Below, in pieces: positions 41,876 through 53,100 of a DNA stretch of 64,000 bases. The notes beneath the pieces are model-generated. The model did not search any database. It was not told the DNA's origin and worked only from the letters and a program-made list of their open reading frames with translations. This DNA is from Diphasiastrum complanatum (lineage: Eukaryota; Streptophyta; Lycopodiopsida; Lycopodiales; Lycopodiaceae). Numbering within the stretch: position 1 is the stretch's first letter; every line of letters starts with the position of its first letter. The position numbers and the translations under genes were made by a program. Where the stretch lies: assembly GCA_029204225.1 (NCBI GenBank), contig CM055096.1, positions 43,120,901-43,184,900 of the forward strand, in the 5' to 3' direction.

Positions 41876-42909
41876 CAGATGTTTCCAAAAATAAATCACA
41901 AAGATATGGAACCTCTTAATCCTCTTCTAGCACTTATATCTAGCAAATCAACACATAGAATGTAGAAATCAAGTCGATACATGTTGGAAGGCAATGATAG
42001 GCTTACCTCAAGCAACTATTCATTGTGGAAAGTGAGGATGGAGTCACTTATTGAGATGAATGATGTTTTGGATATTGTTGTAGGTTTGGAAGAAAGGCCA
42101 TCAACACAACAAGAACAACTGAGGTATGACAAGAGAGCTAAAAGAGCTCTACACATGATAAAGATGAATGTTACCAATGAGCTTTTCAATGAAGTTGGTA
42201 AGAGTATTTCATCAAGGATGCTTGGGATTTATTATATAAGCTTTATGAATCCAAGTCTACTTCTAGATTGTTGACTCTTAGAAGAAAAATATTTCAAAGT
42301 CTGCAAAAGAATGAAGAGAGTCCAATTTTTTTTGTTTTGAGAGTGAAGGCTTTGAATGATGAGTTAGCTTGAATTGATGAAAGCATTAAGGAAGGAGAGC
42401 TTGTTCAAGTTATTCTTAATGGTTTGTTTGATGCTAATGAAGAATATAGGCTTCAAGCAAGAGGTGTATCTACATCAACATCTCAAATTGGAGAGGATGC
42501 TATGTTCATCAAGGGCAAATTCAAGAGCAAGAACAAAAGTAAGTGGTCTAAAGGACAAAATTAAGGGGAGGCTTCTTCAAATGGCAAAAAGAAAGATAGG
42601 TCAAAGCTAAAGTGCTTCTATTGTGGTATCAAATGACACTTTGCGATTGCATGCTACAAGAAGAAGAGAGATCAAGAAGACAAACAAGGTAATCTTACTC
42701 ATGATAAAGATGGTTTGGATGTTCAAAACTCAAATGATGATGCTTTTGTGATGTCTTCATGTATGCTTGCTAATGATGGGTATCTAGATCCATGGTGGAT
42801 TGATAATGGTGCAAGCTCACACATGACTTTTCACAAGGAGTACTTCACTTTTTTGTTGGCATATGGAGAACAAGAAGGTGATCTACATGGCCAATAATGG
42901 TGAGTGTGT
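41876..42909 (+). pseudogene. Copia gag and protease fragment
   Basis: A new element starts near 41940: MLEGNDRLTSSNYSLWKVRM, VLDIVVGLEERPSTQQEQLR, ALHMIKMNVTNELFNEVGK, several stops, a damaged knuckle (LKCFYCGIK, TGA, HFAIACYKKK at about 42610) and a protease site reading WWIDNGASSHMTFHKEY, with DNGA in place of DSGA. It is cut at 42909 by a minus LTR. It is related to copia E and C gag; it could be the 5' part of another copia C copy. Confidence 0.8.
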
Positions 42910-43212
42910 TGTGAAAGATTTCAAATCCTTAAGATCCAATCTACTTGAATGATCTTTGATTAGAAAGAGAAATACACTACCAATCTCACCAATGTAGAAA
43001 AATCAGCATCTACACACAAAATGAGATGCAAACACCAATAGAACTTAATCAAATTTGAATGAAATGAAAAAGTACTGTTGCTGTCCATACAAAACCAGCA
43101 AGCTACTGTATTTCACACGTGTGGATCCAAAAATAGCAAATATAGATCATTCTACACATAGAATCGCAAGCAATCACCAAGATAGTGCACCAATGGATAG
43201 TAGAACCCAAGA
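42910..43212 (-). mobile_element. Copia C LTR, 3' part (minus)
   Basis: Plus-strand TGTGAAAGATTTCAAATCCT onward matches 1383-1690, including TATTTCACACGTGTGGATCC and CACCAATGGATAGTAGA. Only the R-U5 half is present before a gypsy LTR begins at 43213. Confidence 0.82.
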
Positions 43213-43595
43213 TGTTAGCAACTGTGCTAACACAGAGAAAATAAAAAAATAATAAAACTCCGTGGCATGTGTTTTGTAAGACCACGTATGAGTATCTGTC
43301 AATAAACTTCAAGCCATGGCATGTGTTTTGTAAGTCCATGAGTAGAAGCTTAAATAATAATAAAATAGCTTAAACTTAGATTTAGAACTTAGACTTAGGA
43401 AACTTAAAACTAAAAATATTTTATCCTAAGTTGTTCTAAGTTAAGAAAATTGAAGTTCTAAATCCTAAGTTAGAAATTCTAGAAAGGCCCGTTGAAGCTT
43501 ATTGTAGAAACCTAAAAAGTGTACGAATCTCTACATCCCTATACTACACCCGTAAGTAGATCTAGCCACTGCACTCACTAAAAATACTATCAACA
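43213..43595 (+). mobile_element. Gypsy G1 5' LTR (internally deleted)
   Basis: TGTTAGCAAC ... CTATCAACA. Both ends match the 872-bp LTR at 11483-12354; about 490 bp from the middle are missing here. Confidence 0.82.
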
Positions 43596-43596
43596 T

Positions 43597-43611
43597 TGGC
43601 GTCGTTGTCGC
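43597..43611 (+). other. Mutated PBS, tRNA-Asp type
   Basis: TGGCGTCGTTGTCGC differs from the common plant gypsy PBS TGGCGCCGTTGCCGG mainly by C-to-T changes. It lies one base after the LTR. Confidence 0.75.
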
Positions 43612-44448
43612 TTTTTAAGTATTTTTCTACCTAGCTTCTTTTCCTTTTTTTCTTTTATTTCTTGCTTCCGTGTTGTATGTTTGCTTGTGTGCTTATCTCT
43701 ATCTACCAACAAACAGCACACGTTGTCTCTCCAGGTCCTACACAAGCTGGGAGCAACTTCTCAAACCGGGGGAAGCAACAAAAGAGTCAACTTGGGCATT
43801 TTCTTTAAAAGAAGTGACCAAGTGACTTTTTTCACAACCAAACAGGTATATCAGAATTCGCCAGTCTGTCTGCGACCCTAACAGACCCTGGCCTTTCATT
43901 TTATCACCTCCACAAATTTTGACCACAATCAGATTTTGAGAAAACAGCCTGTTATACTATCAAAATCCCTTATTTCTCATCAAAATCTTTGTCTTAGAAT
44001 TCACCGACTTCACTGAGGCTAGATCTCATTAAGATCAGTCCTTCAGCAGCTCCGCGAATTCTATCTCACAGATTTTGCCCATTTACCGACAGAACATCAC
44101 ATCTTTCTCTATATTTCCTATTTGCCAATCAAACCTCTCTGTTAGAATTCACCATCAAGCCTAAGAATTCGCCCTCACAAAGCATGATTTTCCTGTACTA
44201 TCCGCGAATTTTGAAACGCCAAATTTTTTCAAAAAATCTCAAAAAATCACTATTCTAACATGCAGAAGACTTGTTCAGAATTCGCGAGTATTACAGTTAG
44301 ATTTATCTGCCTCTCCACGATTTCTCAGCCTGTCTGAGAATTCTATAACAATAAAAAAGATCAATTTTTGTCCTACTCTATCCATTCTGCAAGCAAACTG
44401 TCTTTTTTGCCAAGTACAATCCTGCCCTGCTCATCTATATTCTATATC
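43612..44448 (+). other. Gypsy G1 untranslated leader with dispersed AGAATTCGCC motif
   Basis: No gene. GAATTC occurs seven times in about 490 bp (near 43854, 43997, 44056, 44145, 44165, 44278 and 44338), mostly as AGAATTCGCC or AGAATTCACC, plus two CGCGAATT variants. Confidence 0.8.
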
Positions 44449-45960
44449 ATGTCTCGTGACTATGCTGAATCTTCTAATCCGACTCCTCCATGAATGGAAC
44501 GAAGAATTCCATGTATCGATGTACCAAAGTACTATGGCGAATCTGACCCAGTTCGATTTCTCCAAGACTTTGATAATGCATGCTGTTTTTATGGAGATAC
44601 CTCTGAAACTGAAAAGCTTCGTCTGTTTTCCATGGTACTCTATGGCACCGCCAAGGAGTGGTACTTGAATCTCGAAACTCTTGATCTTGCTTCTTGGACC
44701 ACCCTCAAGGACGCTCTCATCAAACTGACTCAAAGCCCATTCATTCAAATTACTCATATCAAGATGTGTCGCAAAGAGTCTGTTCGAAACTACATTGAGC
44801 GTTTTAAACGTCTCAAAGTAGAATGTGTTGATGAAAATATCACTAAACGAATGACCATAAAACTATTTTTAGTTGGATTGCCTAAAAACATCCGCCGTGA
44901 ATTCAAACCAGTTGACCTTTATGATCAACTTAAAGATGTAATGATCGAAACTATCTGTGAAGAAGACGAAGGTTCTGATGATGACTTTGACTATCGTGAA
45001 AAGAAATCTAAGAATCCGGATCATCCTAAATTTGATAATATTGCTCAATCTTCTGAACTTCTACATCAAATTGAAAACTTGGCAAAAAGCTCAACAATCA
45101 CATATGGATAAACTCACTGCCGATTTTCAAACCGCCATGAAACAGATTGCTGAGAAATCCTTTCCAGCAAGAGAAAATGTCTGGTGTCCAATTTGCTCAT
45201 AGCATCACACTACTAATTAATGCCCTCAACTGCGAAATTATTTTCCAGCAGCCACCAAACCCACTGTTTATCAAGCTTACCACCCCTACCCGCCACAACA
45301 ACCTGTGCCACGACCAGGGGTTTACCAACCACGACCACCTGCACCAAATCAATATCCATCCCCACGTCAACAGTTTGTTGTTAACCAACCTGCCCCACAA
45401 AATGCTATCCATTATCTTGATCTGAATACCATCGATTCGGCCACCTACTATGTGGAAAACGATACTCAACCGTAGTATTCTACTGAAACAGTTGTTTATT
45501 ATACCTATGATTCTAATGCTCAACCACTGGATCCCAATGCCCAAGCTTACAATCCAAACCAAGTTGTCTTTGTCACACATTAACTACCCGCAATACAAGG
45601 ATGCTTTATCTGTGCAGGTAAACATCCTAGTATTTGCTGTCCAGATAAACTCCGTTTCCCTCCAGCTTGTGAAAATTGTGGTATTGAACATCATGTGAAG
45701 GACTGCCCATCCCGATCCAAACCTGCTGCTCCAGTCTGTTCAGTGCAAGTAGAAACTTTACCAGTTGAAACTCATCCTGCTTGGGTCTTGACTCGGGCAC
45801 AAACCCAACGCCAAGCCCCTACACTTGCACCCAACAAAACTCAATCGCAGGCTGTTCCTCCAAGTGATGATTCAACCCCGATAGTTTATCCTCACCCATC
45901 TGAAGAAATTCGGCTACATCATGAGTATCGTCAGCAAATCCGTAATGCCGACCAACAATC
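44449..45960 (+). pseudogene. Gypsy G1 gag with tandem zinc knuckles
   Basis: ATG 44449 (MSRDYAESSNPTPP) hits TGA at 44491; the frame then stays open from 44494 to 45111 with gag signature IDVPKYYGESDPVRFLQDFD, LYGTAKEWYLNLETLDLASW, RNYIERFKRLKVEC and EEDEGSDDDFDYREKK. A shift near 45090 continues MDKLTADFQTAMKQIAEKSF and PARENVWCPICS. About 45601-45720 carries two CCHC knuckles, CFICAGKHPSIC and CENCGIEHHVKDC. A Pro/Gln/Tyr-rich stretch lies between finger regions. The family member at 8099-8880 has the same order. It is non-functional through nonsense codons. Confidence 0.85.
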
Positions 45961-47146
45961 TTCCTCTTGTCTCAAATTTTTTGTTGACCTTGTAGTACTT
46001 GATATTCCCAATAATGCCTATTCTTATGAGTTACTACTTGGTCGTCCGTGGCTCACCAATGCACGAGTCATTCATGACTGGAGCAAAGGCTGAGTCACTT
46101 TTGGTAATCGTGACAATTCTGTCACAATTGACTCAACAGGTAAACTCAAACCTGCACGCATACATGAGGAGGAATCCTCAACCACCAACACAGTATTTGA
46201 TCCATACCAGTCCAGCCACGAAAAAGGACTATGTTAAATCTACTGATATCATAAACTGGAGTCACAATCTAGCTACCATTGACTGTGTGAATGCCGATTA
46301 CTATGCTCAACATCAGGATAATTGTACCTCTCCACATCCGATCGATCACGACCAATTACCTGATCTAGATACACCCATCATCAATATCAATTTTGTTGAT
46401 ATTCTTCCACACCATGATGAGCTGCTAAATGTTGCATGGATACCTACTAATGAATTAGACGATTTATTCATTGATGATGAGAACGTCTTACGAATTCAGA
46501 ATTGCCCAGAAGATATGGACATTTCTGATATTCAAATCCTCAACTATATGGAAGCACTTCCCCCGAAGACCTCTCCGCAACATGCTTCCAAGGTGGAATC
46601 TGTTGCCAAGGTTGCAAGTGAAAAACGTGAGACAAAATTCTACCGTCCCAAATGCCCACACTATTCATGGGATCTCTGTGAGGAGGAGACTATCTTTCAA
46701 ATTGATGACGAGATCCTCCATGACGTACCAACTGTCTCTCCACCACCAAAACCTCAACTACGTGGTCATACTATGAAAGAGAAAATGAAAAAACCACTTC
46801 AAATTCAACTGCCGGGTGACCTCACAACTGTTTGGGAAGTTCTTGAGATTGTCTCTAGCCCTACACCCATCCCCGAAAAAGCACCATCTCGGCAAGATAA
46901 AGACAAGGCCCCCCTCGAATCTCCAGCCCATGATGTTCCTACATACTTTAAGGAATATACGATCGAGGATGTCACAATCAAATTACCCCAAGCTCAACGT
47001 GAGCCCACTGGTAATTCACCCTACGAAGGCCCTGCACAAACCATAACCCTTTCCTTGAGTGAGCCAAATAAAACCAACGAATATCTTGTCCACATCAGAG
47101 CTCATCTCAATCACGAACAACGAAGACGACTTGAAAAGCTCCTGTG
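45961..47146 (+). pseudogene. Gypsy G1 protease end and protease-RT linker
   Basis: FFVDLVVLDIPNNAYSYELL, LLGRPWLTNARVIHDWSKG (protease C-terminal motif, about 46040), then after a shift at 46092 a long hydrophilic frame to 47147 containing DDLFIDDENVLRIQN, PEDMDISDIQILNYMEALPP, KFYRPKCPHYSWDLCEEET and EYLVHIRAHLNHEQRRRLEK. The protease catalytic DSG is not visible; that part is deleted. The linker is comparable to 53101-54081 in the minus gypsy. Confidence 0.75.
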
Positions 47147-47636
47147 AAAATATCGACATATCTTTTCCTGGACCTATAAAGACATGAAAGGCGTCTCACC
47201 CCAAGTAGTTGTGCATCGTATCCCACTTAAATCGGGTGCAAGGCCCACTGCAAGTCGTCCGTACAGATGCAATCCCATCTATAAGGCCAAGATCAAAGAA
47301 GAATTACAACGCATTTCAGATGTGGGATTTATATATGAAATTGAGCATACTAAGTGGGTCTCCCCAATTGTCATCATCCCCAAGAAAAATGGAAAACTCC
47401 GGATCTGTGTCGATTCTAAGAAACTTAACTCCATCACTGAACGTGTTCATTTTCCATTACCTTTCGGAGAATCCATCTTAGAAAATCTAGCCGAAGATGA
47501 GGCTTACTCCTTCTTAGATGGCTTTAGCGGATATAATATGATCCAAATCGCTGAAGAAGATCAACACAAAACCGTCTTTGCCACAGAATGGGGAATCCCT
47601 GCTGGAAAGTCATGCCTTTTGGGCTCTGCAATGCTC
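47147..47636 (+). pseudogene. Gypsy G1 RT N-terminal part, truncated
   Basis: WTYKDMKGVSPQVVVHRIPL, FIYEIEHTKWVSPIVIIPKK, NGKLRICVDSKKLNSITE, FLDGFSGYNMIQIAEEDQH and KTVFATEWG: fingers and the first palm motifs of gypsy RT. It stops at about 47636, inside the conserved FGLCNAPSxF region, where the sequence switches to the end of the minus-strand accessory ORF. The YxDD box is not reached. Confidence 0.9.
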
Positions 47637-49500
47637 CTAGTTTCTTTAACCTTTGCCAACTCAATTGAAGATGTTCCTTTGAACCTGTCAAAGCGGCCTT
47701 GGAATCCCTGAAGGGTCACTTTGTATGTTTTCACTTTCTTAAACAAATACGCAATCTTTGTCAGTGTGACCGGATGATCTGGTATTTGCGTCTGAAGATA
47801 CGCATCACGCTCAAGGGTGGTCGCATCCAATTCACCTTGAAGCCACATGCGATCCTGCTCTGCCATCTGCAATTGACCCTTCAGCAGGTGCACCTGTTGT
47901 TTTGCATCCCGCACGGCCTTATCCACCTGATCTTGTGCGGTTGTCAGGGCGTTTTGCAGGGAGTTGACATATCCTTCAAGACGATCAGCATGTTGTTGTG
48001 CCAGCTTCTTTTCAGTTTCAAACTTGTCTTCATGTTGCTTGGCAATCTTTATCTCACAATCTAGTTGAACAATTTTCTGACTGATCAGAGTGTTTTCGGA
48101 TCCCATATCAGAAATTCTCTGTTCCATTTCTTTCTTCTTATCAAACAAACTGGATCACTTGCGCAAGGCTTGAGACCGAACCGGGAGCATCACCAGAATC
48201 TACTATCGTGGAGGCGGCAACAGCAGGAGGACCTGATGGTACTGTCATTTGTTGGTGTGGAATAGGTGCCAATACTTCTTCTTCTTCAAATATATCTTCA
48301 TCCTCCAAACCCTCAGGCACAGTGGCGTTGAACTGGTTCGGTGATTTCACAGTTTTGTCGACCCGAAGTGCGGGTGGGCTATCTTCAGTGTGAGGTTGTT
48401 GGCTGACATCTTCAACACTGACAGTAGTGTCATGAATCTGTTCGAATTCTCTTCCAAGAGATTGGGGCATTTCAAAAATTTCGGTGGCCCCAAGGGGGTC
48501 AAAATCATCGAACATATCCATGAGAAATAATGTATTTGGTGAAGTAGTTTCACTGTGTGGAGGTGAGGTGACCTGGGCAGCTGTGATGGGAATGGTAGCC
48601 CCAATGGTCATAGACTGTCTGTGTGTGGAAGCAGAGGCGAGGGAAGCATCAGAGGTGGGGGGAATAGGTAGTTCTGTGCGAACAATAGTAGGGGGTGGAA
48701 CCGCAGCTGACGATGTATGCCTAGTGCGACGTTGTGATGCGGAAGGCGAGTCAGTAATGATGATCTCGCTGCGTGGACAATGACAACTATGGGAACTCGA
48801 GGCCTGATGAGACAACTCGGTCGGTGCTTCTTCATAGATCGAAAGCACAGAATTCAAGTGAAAGCCATAGATTTTATTTTTCAGGTAAGAAGCGGCTAGA
48901 AGAGACAACAAAGAGCCAACAACGAACTGCTGCTTAGTATTGCCCTTAATAGCTCGTTTGAGCTCACCAGAAACAGTCTTGAACCAATTATATGGTTCAA
49001 GAGGGGCTTTGGCCAACTTGGTGTAGGAGTCAACTATCCTATGGAGGATCTGGGAAGTGATGTGGTCTTTCCTTTGCCAACTACTAGGAAGTTATTTCGT
49101 AGCTGGGCAGTAGCGTGTATGACAGGCTCAGTTATGGCTTCAAGGAGGTATCCGTTGTTGGTCCAGTGCAGATCATTGGTGAGGTCAATGTAAGGCTTGA
49201 TGACCTGTTTGGCCTGCTTGTGATTGGGTGAGGCTTGTGTACCGGACGCTATACCTATGGTTGCAAGGGCAGCCTCAATGACGCACACCTTGTGTGTTGC
49301 TCCCTGAAAAGTGATATAAAATTTGGATTTCTCTTCCTTCCACGTACTGAAGGCAAGAGTGATAAAATCCATGTTGATTCTGCCAGAAAAGGCTCTCTCA
49401 TGAATACCCATTGTAGTGAGCAAAGGCTCCGCAAGGGTCATCCACTGAGTGACCATGCTTGTGCTAGGAAGGCTCATGATGTACATCACGATGCATAGTA
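47637..49500 (-). pseudogene. Accessory ORF family X, copy 2, downstream of gypsy integrase
   Basis: Same strand as gypsy G2 and after its integrase. The N-terminal part (about 49489-48860) looks globular: VTQWMTLAEPLLTTMGIHER, FSTWKEEKSKFYITFQGATH, one-base slip near 49045, then ILHRIVDSYTKLAKAPLEPY and a weakly hydrophobic FVVGSLLSLLAASYL. It is followed by a Pro/Ser/Thr-rich stretch, an acidic patch (GLEDEDIFEEEEVLAPIP), AASTIVDSG, another slip near 48150 and a long coiled coil (KKKEMEQRISDMGSENTLIS; KIAKQHEDKFETEKKLAQQH; LQMAEQDRMWLQGELDATTL). It is cut at 47637. Only two slips in about 600 codons, so it is better preserved than copy 1 (23983-26390). Accessory ORFs at this position are known in Tat/Athila-type elements; I recognise no family. 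Confidence 0.6.
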
Positions 49501-50370
49501 TAATGCGGAGACTAGGAAGTATCAGTAGAAGACATGGTGATCAGAAATGAAACGTAAGACACGTGAAAGTATATCAGAAAGCAGTTCATAAAATTTGGAA
49601 AACTTTGGTCACAGGAAAAATTTGCAAGAGCTTCGCTAGCACAAGTGATGAATGAATCGAATTCAGCCAACTTATAGGTGAATTTGGTGGGTCCATTACA
49701 CTGAATGCTAGTTTGATTGATCAGTTCTGAACAAAAATTTGCAAGCATGTACAGTACTGTGAAAATAGGCTATAAAAATCTCGATCAAGGTTTCTGAAAT
49801 TTTGAACCTATCAGGCGAACGTTTTCCAGGTCTAGCAAAGGATGAAACTTTGCCTAGGAGGGTCCTTCGTCCAAGTACTGTCATAAATGTATTTTTTTAC
49901 AATCTGGACCTATGGACAGTCTAATTTGGACATTTTAAGATCATTTAGCAGGTCGGAGAAGGTTCATAATGAGGTTAAGGTGCTCGACGAAGGATCCCAA
50001 AATGGCATATCACTGAACCTTCGTCTGACTAAAAAATTGGAGTTTTCTTGGACAGGAACCTTCGCCCAACCCAAATTAGATAAATCTAGAGTGGATGTAT
50101 AGTCTGAGAGCTCAACAAAGGTTTTTGTTAATGTATAGGCCAAATCTGATCAAAATAGTTTCTAAGTCATTTTTCATCAAAAAATACTGTGTTTCATTTT
50201 TCCCATGCTGATGACTTTCTAACTTTTGCTCATCAGTCTTTTCTCAATTTTTTTTTTAACTGTCTTTTTTCAAAAAAACTCAGCAATTTAAATACTGAAA
50301 ACAAAAAAATTAAAAAACAAATAAAATTAAAAAACCATTGAGATCAGGCTTGCTGAACTAGCGGAGCAGG
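49501..50370 (-). other. Gypsy G2 spacer between integrase and accessory ORF
   Basis: AT-rich, without a gene. It carries degenerate copies of the leader motif (GAACCTTCGTC at 50016, GAACCTTCGCCC at about 50056, CGACGAAGGATCC at 49985, GGCGAACG at 49814). Confidence 0.65.
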
Positions 50371-51160
50371 CTACCGAAACTTGTGTAATCGGCTGTCATT
50401 CATCGGAGTATCACATTGTTTTTCATCCAAGTGTTCAAGAATTATTGCGCCATAGTTCAGGATTTCCTTCACTTTATATGGGCCTTCACTGGTAAACTTC
50501 AACTTTCCCTTGATCAGCTTAGTTTTGTACATCAATGCAAGATCTTCTGGTTTCAGATCCTTTTTGTGCAATCAACGATCGTGCCATGCCTTGCGGCGGG
50601 CTTTCTCTGCTGCTAGCGCATGAACTGCCATCAATCGAGTTTCACATAATTTGTGCAACGCTTCATGACGGAGTTGTAAAGACTCATCATCATTTAATTG
50701 TTCTGTTGCTGCTATGCATAAGGATGAGATTAAAAATTCAATCGTCATGACAACATCTTGACCATAAACCAGTTAAAAAGGTATTTGATTTGTACTATAT
50801 TTGTAAGCGGTTCTGAATGCCCATAACGTTGCATACAGTTTATGTTCCCAATCAGACTGACTTGCTTCAACTATCTTTGTCATTATGGTGCAGAGAATTT
50901 TATTAGAAGATTCAGCTTGGCCATTCCCTCTGGGATAGTAGGGAGTGCTAAATCTGTGTATAACAAAAAAATCTTCCAGTAAACACTTTATTGTTTGATT
51001 AACAAAGTGTGTACCCCGGTCACTGACAATCTCGATCGGACATCCAAATCTGATTATAATATTTTCATATAGAAACTTGGCCGTAGATTTCACATCAACA
51101 ACTTTGACAGCTTTGGCTTCAACGCACTTGGTCATATAATCAGTTGCTACGATAATGTAT
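50371..51160 (-). pseudogene. Gypsy G2 integrase core and C-terminus
   Basis: Minus strand. The core frame (51135-50773) starts MTKCVEAKAVKVVDVKSTAK, followed by FGCPIEIVSDRGTHFVN (second Asp) and TPYYPRGNGQAESSNK (Glu), then WEHKLYATLWAFRTAYKYST. The first Asp lies just upstream across a stop near 51150. After a break, 50571-50371 gives LKPEDLALMYKTKLIKGKLK and EGPYKVKEILNYGAI, the integrase C-terminal domain without a chromodomain. It catalysed strand transfer in the living family. Confidence 0.85.
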
Positions 51161-52124
51161 CAGGCCTGAGATCCTTGTGCGGCAGGATGAATAGGACCAA
51201 CATAATCCAGTACCCATTTTTCAAACGATGCTTGCGATAAAACCAGATGCAAGGATTCATAATTCTGTCGAGTAGGCCGTCGTGCTCACTGGCAACCATC
51301 ACATGTCTGAATAAAATTTTATGTGTCCTTATGAAGTGTAGGCCACCAGCAACCTGATTGCAAAAGTTTGCGAATGTGCCTCTACCCATGCCATCATGTG
51401 AAAACATGATTAAATCTGGTACTTCATGCCGTAGAACACATCTTCGTAAAATATTGTCTGATCCACAACGATACAATTGTCCTGCAATCAATTGATAAGG
51501 TTGAGCCTTATGAATTAATTGTCTCTTCTGTACTTTTGTCAAGGAATCATTCAGTTGTCCTAGCATCAGGTACTCAACGATATTCGTTGCCCACTCAGAT
51601 ACTACTTCAACATAGAACAATGCAGCATCTGGTGGTTCATTATCCACTTCAATATTAACTGGTGCAGATTTGGTTCGCAAAACATGATCGGCTAGATAAT
51701 GTTGCTTCCCCTTTCGAACCACAATGCGAAAGTCAAATTCAGTCAATAACAATAACCATCTTGCAATACGTCCAGTATTGCACGTCTTGTTTACCAAGTA
51801 CAGTAACGGTTGGTGATCCGTATATAATGCAAAGTGCGTTTCCATGAGATAGTGACAAAATTTTCGAACAAAAAAAATCGTGGCTAACGTCTCACGTTCT
51901 GTTGTTGAATAATTCTTCTCCGGATCTGTAAGTTGTCTGCTTGCAAATCGTATAGGATAATCCTTCTTATACTCACCTGGCTGCGTCAAAACTGATCCAA
52001 TGGCGTATTTTGAGACATCTGTATGAACATGAAATTCTATCGTCCAATCTAGAGAATACAATATTGGTGCTGAAGTTAATGTTTTTTCTAACTTTTCAAA
52101 GGCTCTAACACCTCTATTGTCCAA
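51147..52124 (-). pseudogene. Gypsy G2 RNase H and integrase zinc domain
   Basis: Minus strand frame: VRAFEKLEKTLTSAPILYSL, HVHTDVSKYAIGSVLTQPG (RNase H first acidic motif, DVS for DAS), NYSTTERETLATIFFVRKFC (catalytic Glu), LYTDHQPLLYLVNK (Asp), DFRIVVRKGKQHYLADHVLR, then the integrase H2C2 region in which the second His/Cys elements are altered (HEVPDLIMFSHDGMGRGTFA, NFCNQVAGG). The 325-codon open frame is the best-preserved piece of this element. Confidence 0.88.
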
Positions 52125-53100
52125 ATAAGAACAATAGTCAGTTTGTATATAGGTCGTGCTAAATCCGAAAAGAAGATAATAAAAATTCGATAGTAGTTCG
52201 CATGACCCATAAACACATAAACTCCACGAATTGTTGTTGGCGGTGGCAATTCCACAATAACCTTGATCTTAGAATAATCAGTGGCAATACCATGTCTCAA
52301 TATCACATGTCCAAGCACAACTCCGTGGGAAACCCATATTTGGCATTTTTTTGGATTTAGAGAAATTTGATATTTGCGGCATCTTTCAAATACTTTCTCC
52401 AATCGATCCAAGTGGTCTGCATCTATATCATGGACTCCTAGGTCATCCAAGTAAATTTCAAAGAATTTCTGTAAATAATTTTTAAAAGCAAATTGCATTA
52501 TTCTTTGGAATGAACTTGGTGCATTATAGAGTCCAAACAACATTACTTTGTAAGCATAGGTGCCCCATTCTGTTGCAAAAGCAGTTTTGTGGCGATCTGC
52601 AGGTGCAATCTTAACCTGGTTGTAACCACTAAATCCATCCAAGAAACTATAAGCGTCTGCTCTAGTAAGGCGAAAATGTTTTCAGTAAAAGGTAACGGAA
52701 AGTGATCCTTTCGCGTCACTTTGTTCAACGCTTTGAGATTCACACAAATTCTCAATTTCCCATTCTTCTTAGGAACAATGACAATTGGTGAAATCCATTC
52801 AATATGCTCGATCTCATAAATGAAATCGGCATCAAGCAATCTCTGAGGTTCTTTCTTTATTAGATCCGCAACATTAGGATTACAGCAATAGAACTTTGTA
52901 ACCTTTGGAACTGCATCAAGTACTAAACGTATGGTATGTTCAATAACTGACGTCGGCATACCCTTTAGATCTTGATAAGTCCATGCAAAGCAATCCTGAT
53001 ACTTAATAAGTAACATGCAGAGTGCTTGATACTGTTCAGGATTAAGTTGTGATCCAACTTGTACAATCTTTTTCGGTTCTTCTGGTTCAGCAAGACTCAT
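52088..53100 (-). pseudogene. Gypsy G2 reverse transcriptase
   Basis: Minus strand. 53100-52660: MSLAEPEEPKKIVQVGSQLN, YQDCFAWTYQDLKGMPTSVI, DFIYEIEHIEWISPIVIVPK, LRICVNLKALNKVTRKDHFP. A one-base slip near 52640, then DGFSGYNQVKIAPADRHKTA, FATEWGTYAYKVMLFGLYNA and the catalytic box YLDD (FFEIYLDDLGV, about 52455), and VVLGHVILRHGIATDYSKIK. Palm residues are intact; the frame slip and the stop near 52130 inactivate it. Confidence 0.88.

Noticed and set aside
48208-48783. Plus-strand Ser/Val-rich frames
   Set aside because: Opposite strand of the accessory ORF linker; low-complexity shadow.
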